Part shown: positions 5,699 through 5,723 of the stretch, piece after piece
How positions within the stretch are numbered: position 1 is the first letter of the stretch
How the letters are laid out: every line of letters begins with the position of its first letter
From: an uncultured Bacteroidales bacterium
GTDB lineage: Bacteria; Bacteroidota; Bacteroidia; Bacteroidales; Lentimicrobiaceae
Reading direction: 5' to 3'
NCBI GenBank assembly: GCA_937864935.1
Contig: CALMDN010000387.1
Location: forward strand, 1-5,723
DNA length: 5,723 bases
Program-made: the position numbers and the translations under genes
Notes under the pieces: model-generated
Databases searched by the model: none
What the model was told of the DNA's origin: nothing
What the model saw: only the letters and a program-made list of their open reading frames with translations

Positions 5699-5723
5699 TG
5701 AATTGGTTTTAAGTTTGAATTAA

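Overview
The window looks like part of a Bacteroidota chromosome, probably a Bacteroidales-like or related anaerobe. Three things point there. The first reading frame ends in a type IX secretion (Por) C-terminal sorting domain, which is restricted to that phylum. The gaps between genes carry TAnnTTTG boxes, the Bacteroidota -7 promoter element, and starts have A-rich leaders rather than strong Shine-Dalgarno sequences. The last gene is a succinate/acetate-type CoA-transferase, common in fermentative Bacteroidota. No tRNA, rRNA, CRISPR array, insertion sequence or phage gene was seen.

Layout. 1-272 (+): C-terminal tail of a secreted protein that begins outside the window. 539-955 (+): stand-alone CheY-like receiver. 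994-2241 (-): soluble PAS histidine kinase with a cysteine cluster, convergent with the receiver and 38 bp from it; the two are a plausible two-component pair. 2242-2588: a 347-bp divergent control region with one promoter candidate facing each way. 2589-3023 (+): SUKH/YrhA-like small protein. 3024-3317 (-): 97-residue protein of unknown function whose stop codon abuts the SUKH stop. 3321-4073 (-): small DUF481-like outer-membrane beta-barrel with a signal peptide, 3 bp upstream of the 97-residue gene and probably co-transcribed with it. 4199-5698 (-): complete acetyl-CoA hydrolase/CoA-transferase, followed by a strong intrinsic terminator whose U-tract runs almost into the start codon of the outer-membrane protein gene.

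How the genes may work together. The kinase and receiver probably form a cytoplasmic signalling pair that senses a redox or metal state through the cysteines; the output is unknown, as the receiver has no effector domain. The CoA-transferase conserves the thioester bond while releasing acetate or a similar acid. The outer-membrane protein and 97-residue protein form a small unit of unknown role. The SUKH protein belongs to a superfamily with many contact-toxin immunity proteins, but no toxin is visible here. The most unusual local structure is the junction at 4073-4130, where terminator, candidate promoter and start codon are packed into under 60 bp. I found no convincing evidence of a wholly new system; the cysteine-PAS kinase and the 4073-4130 junction are the best leads.
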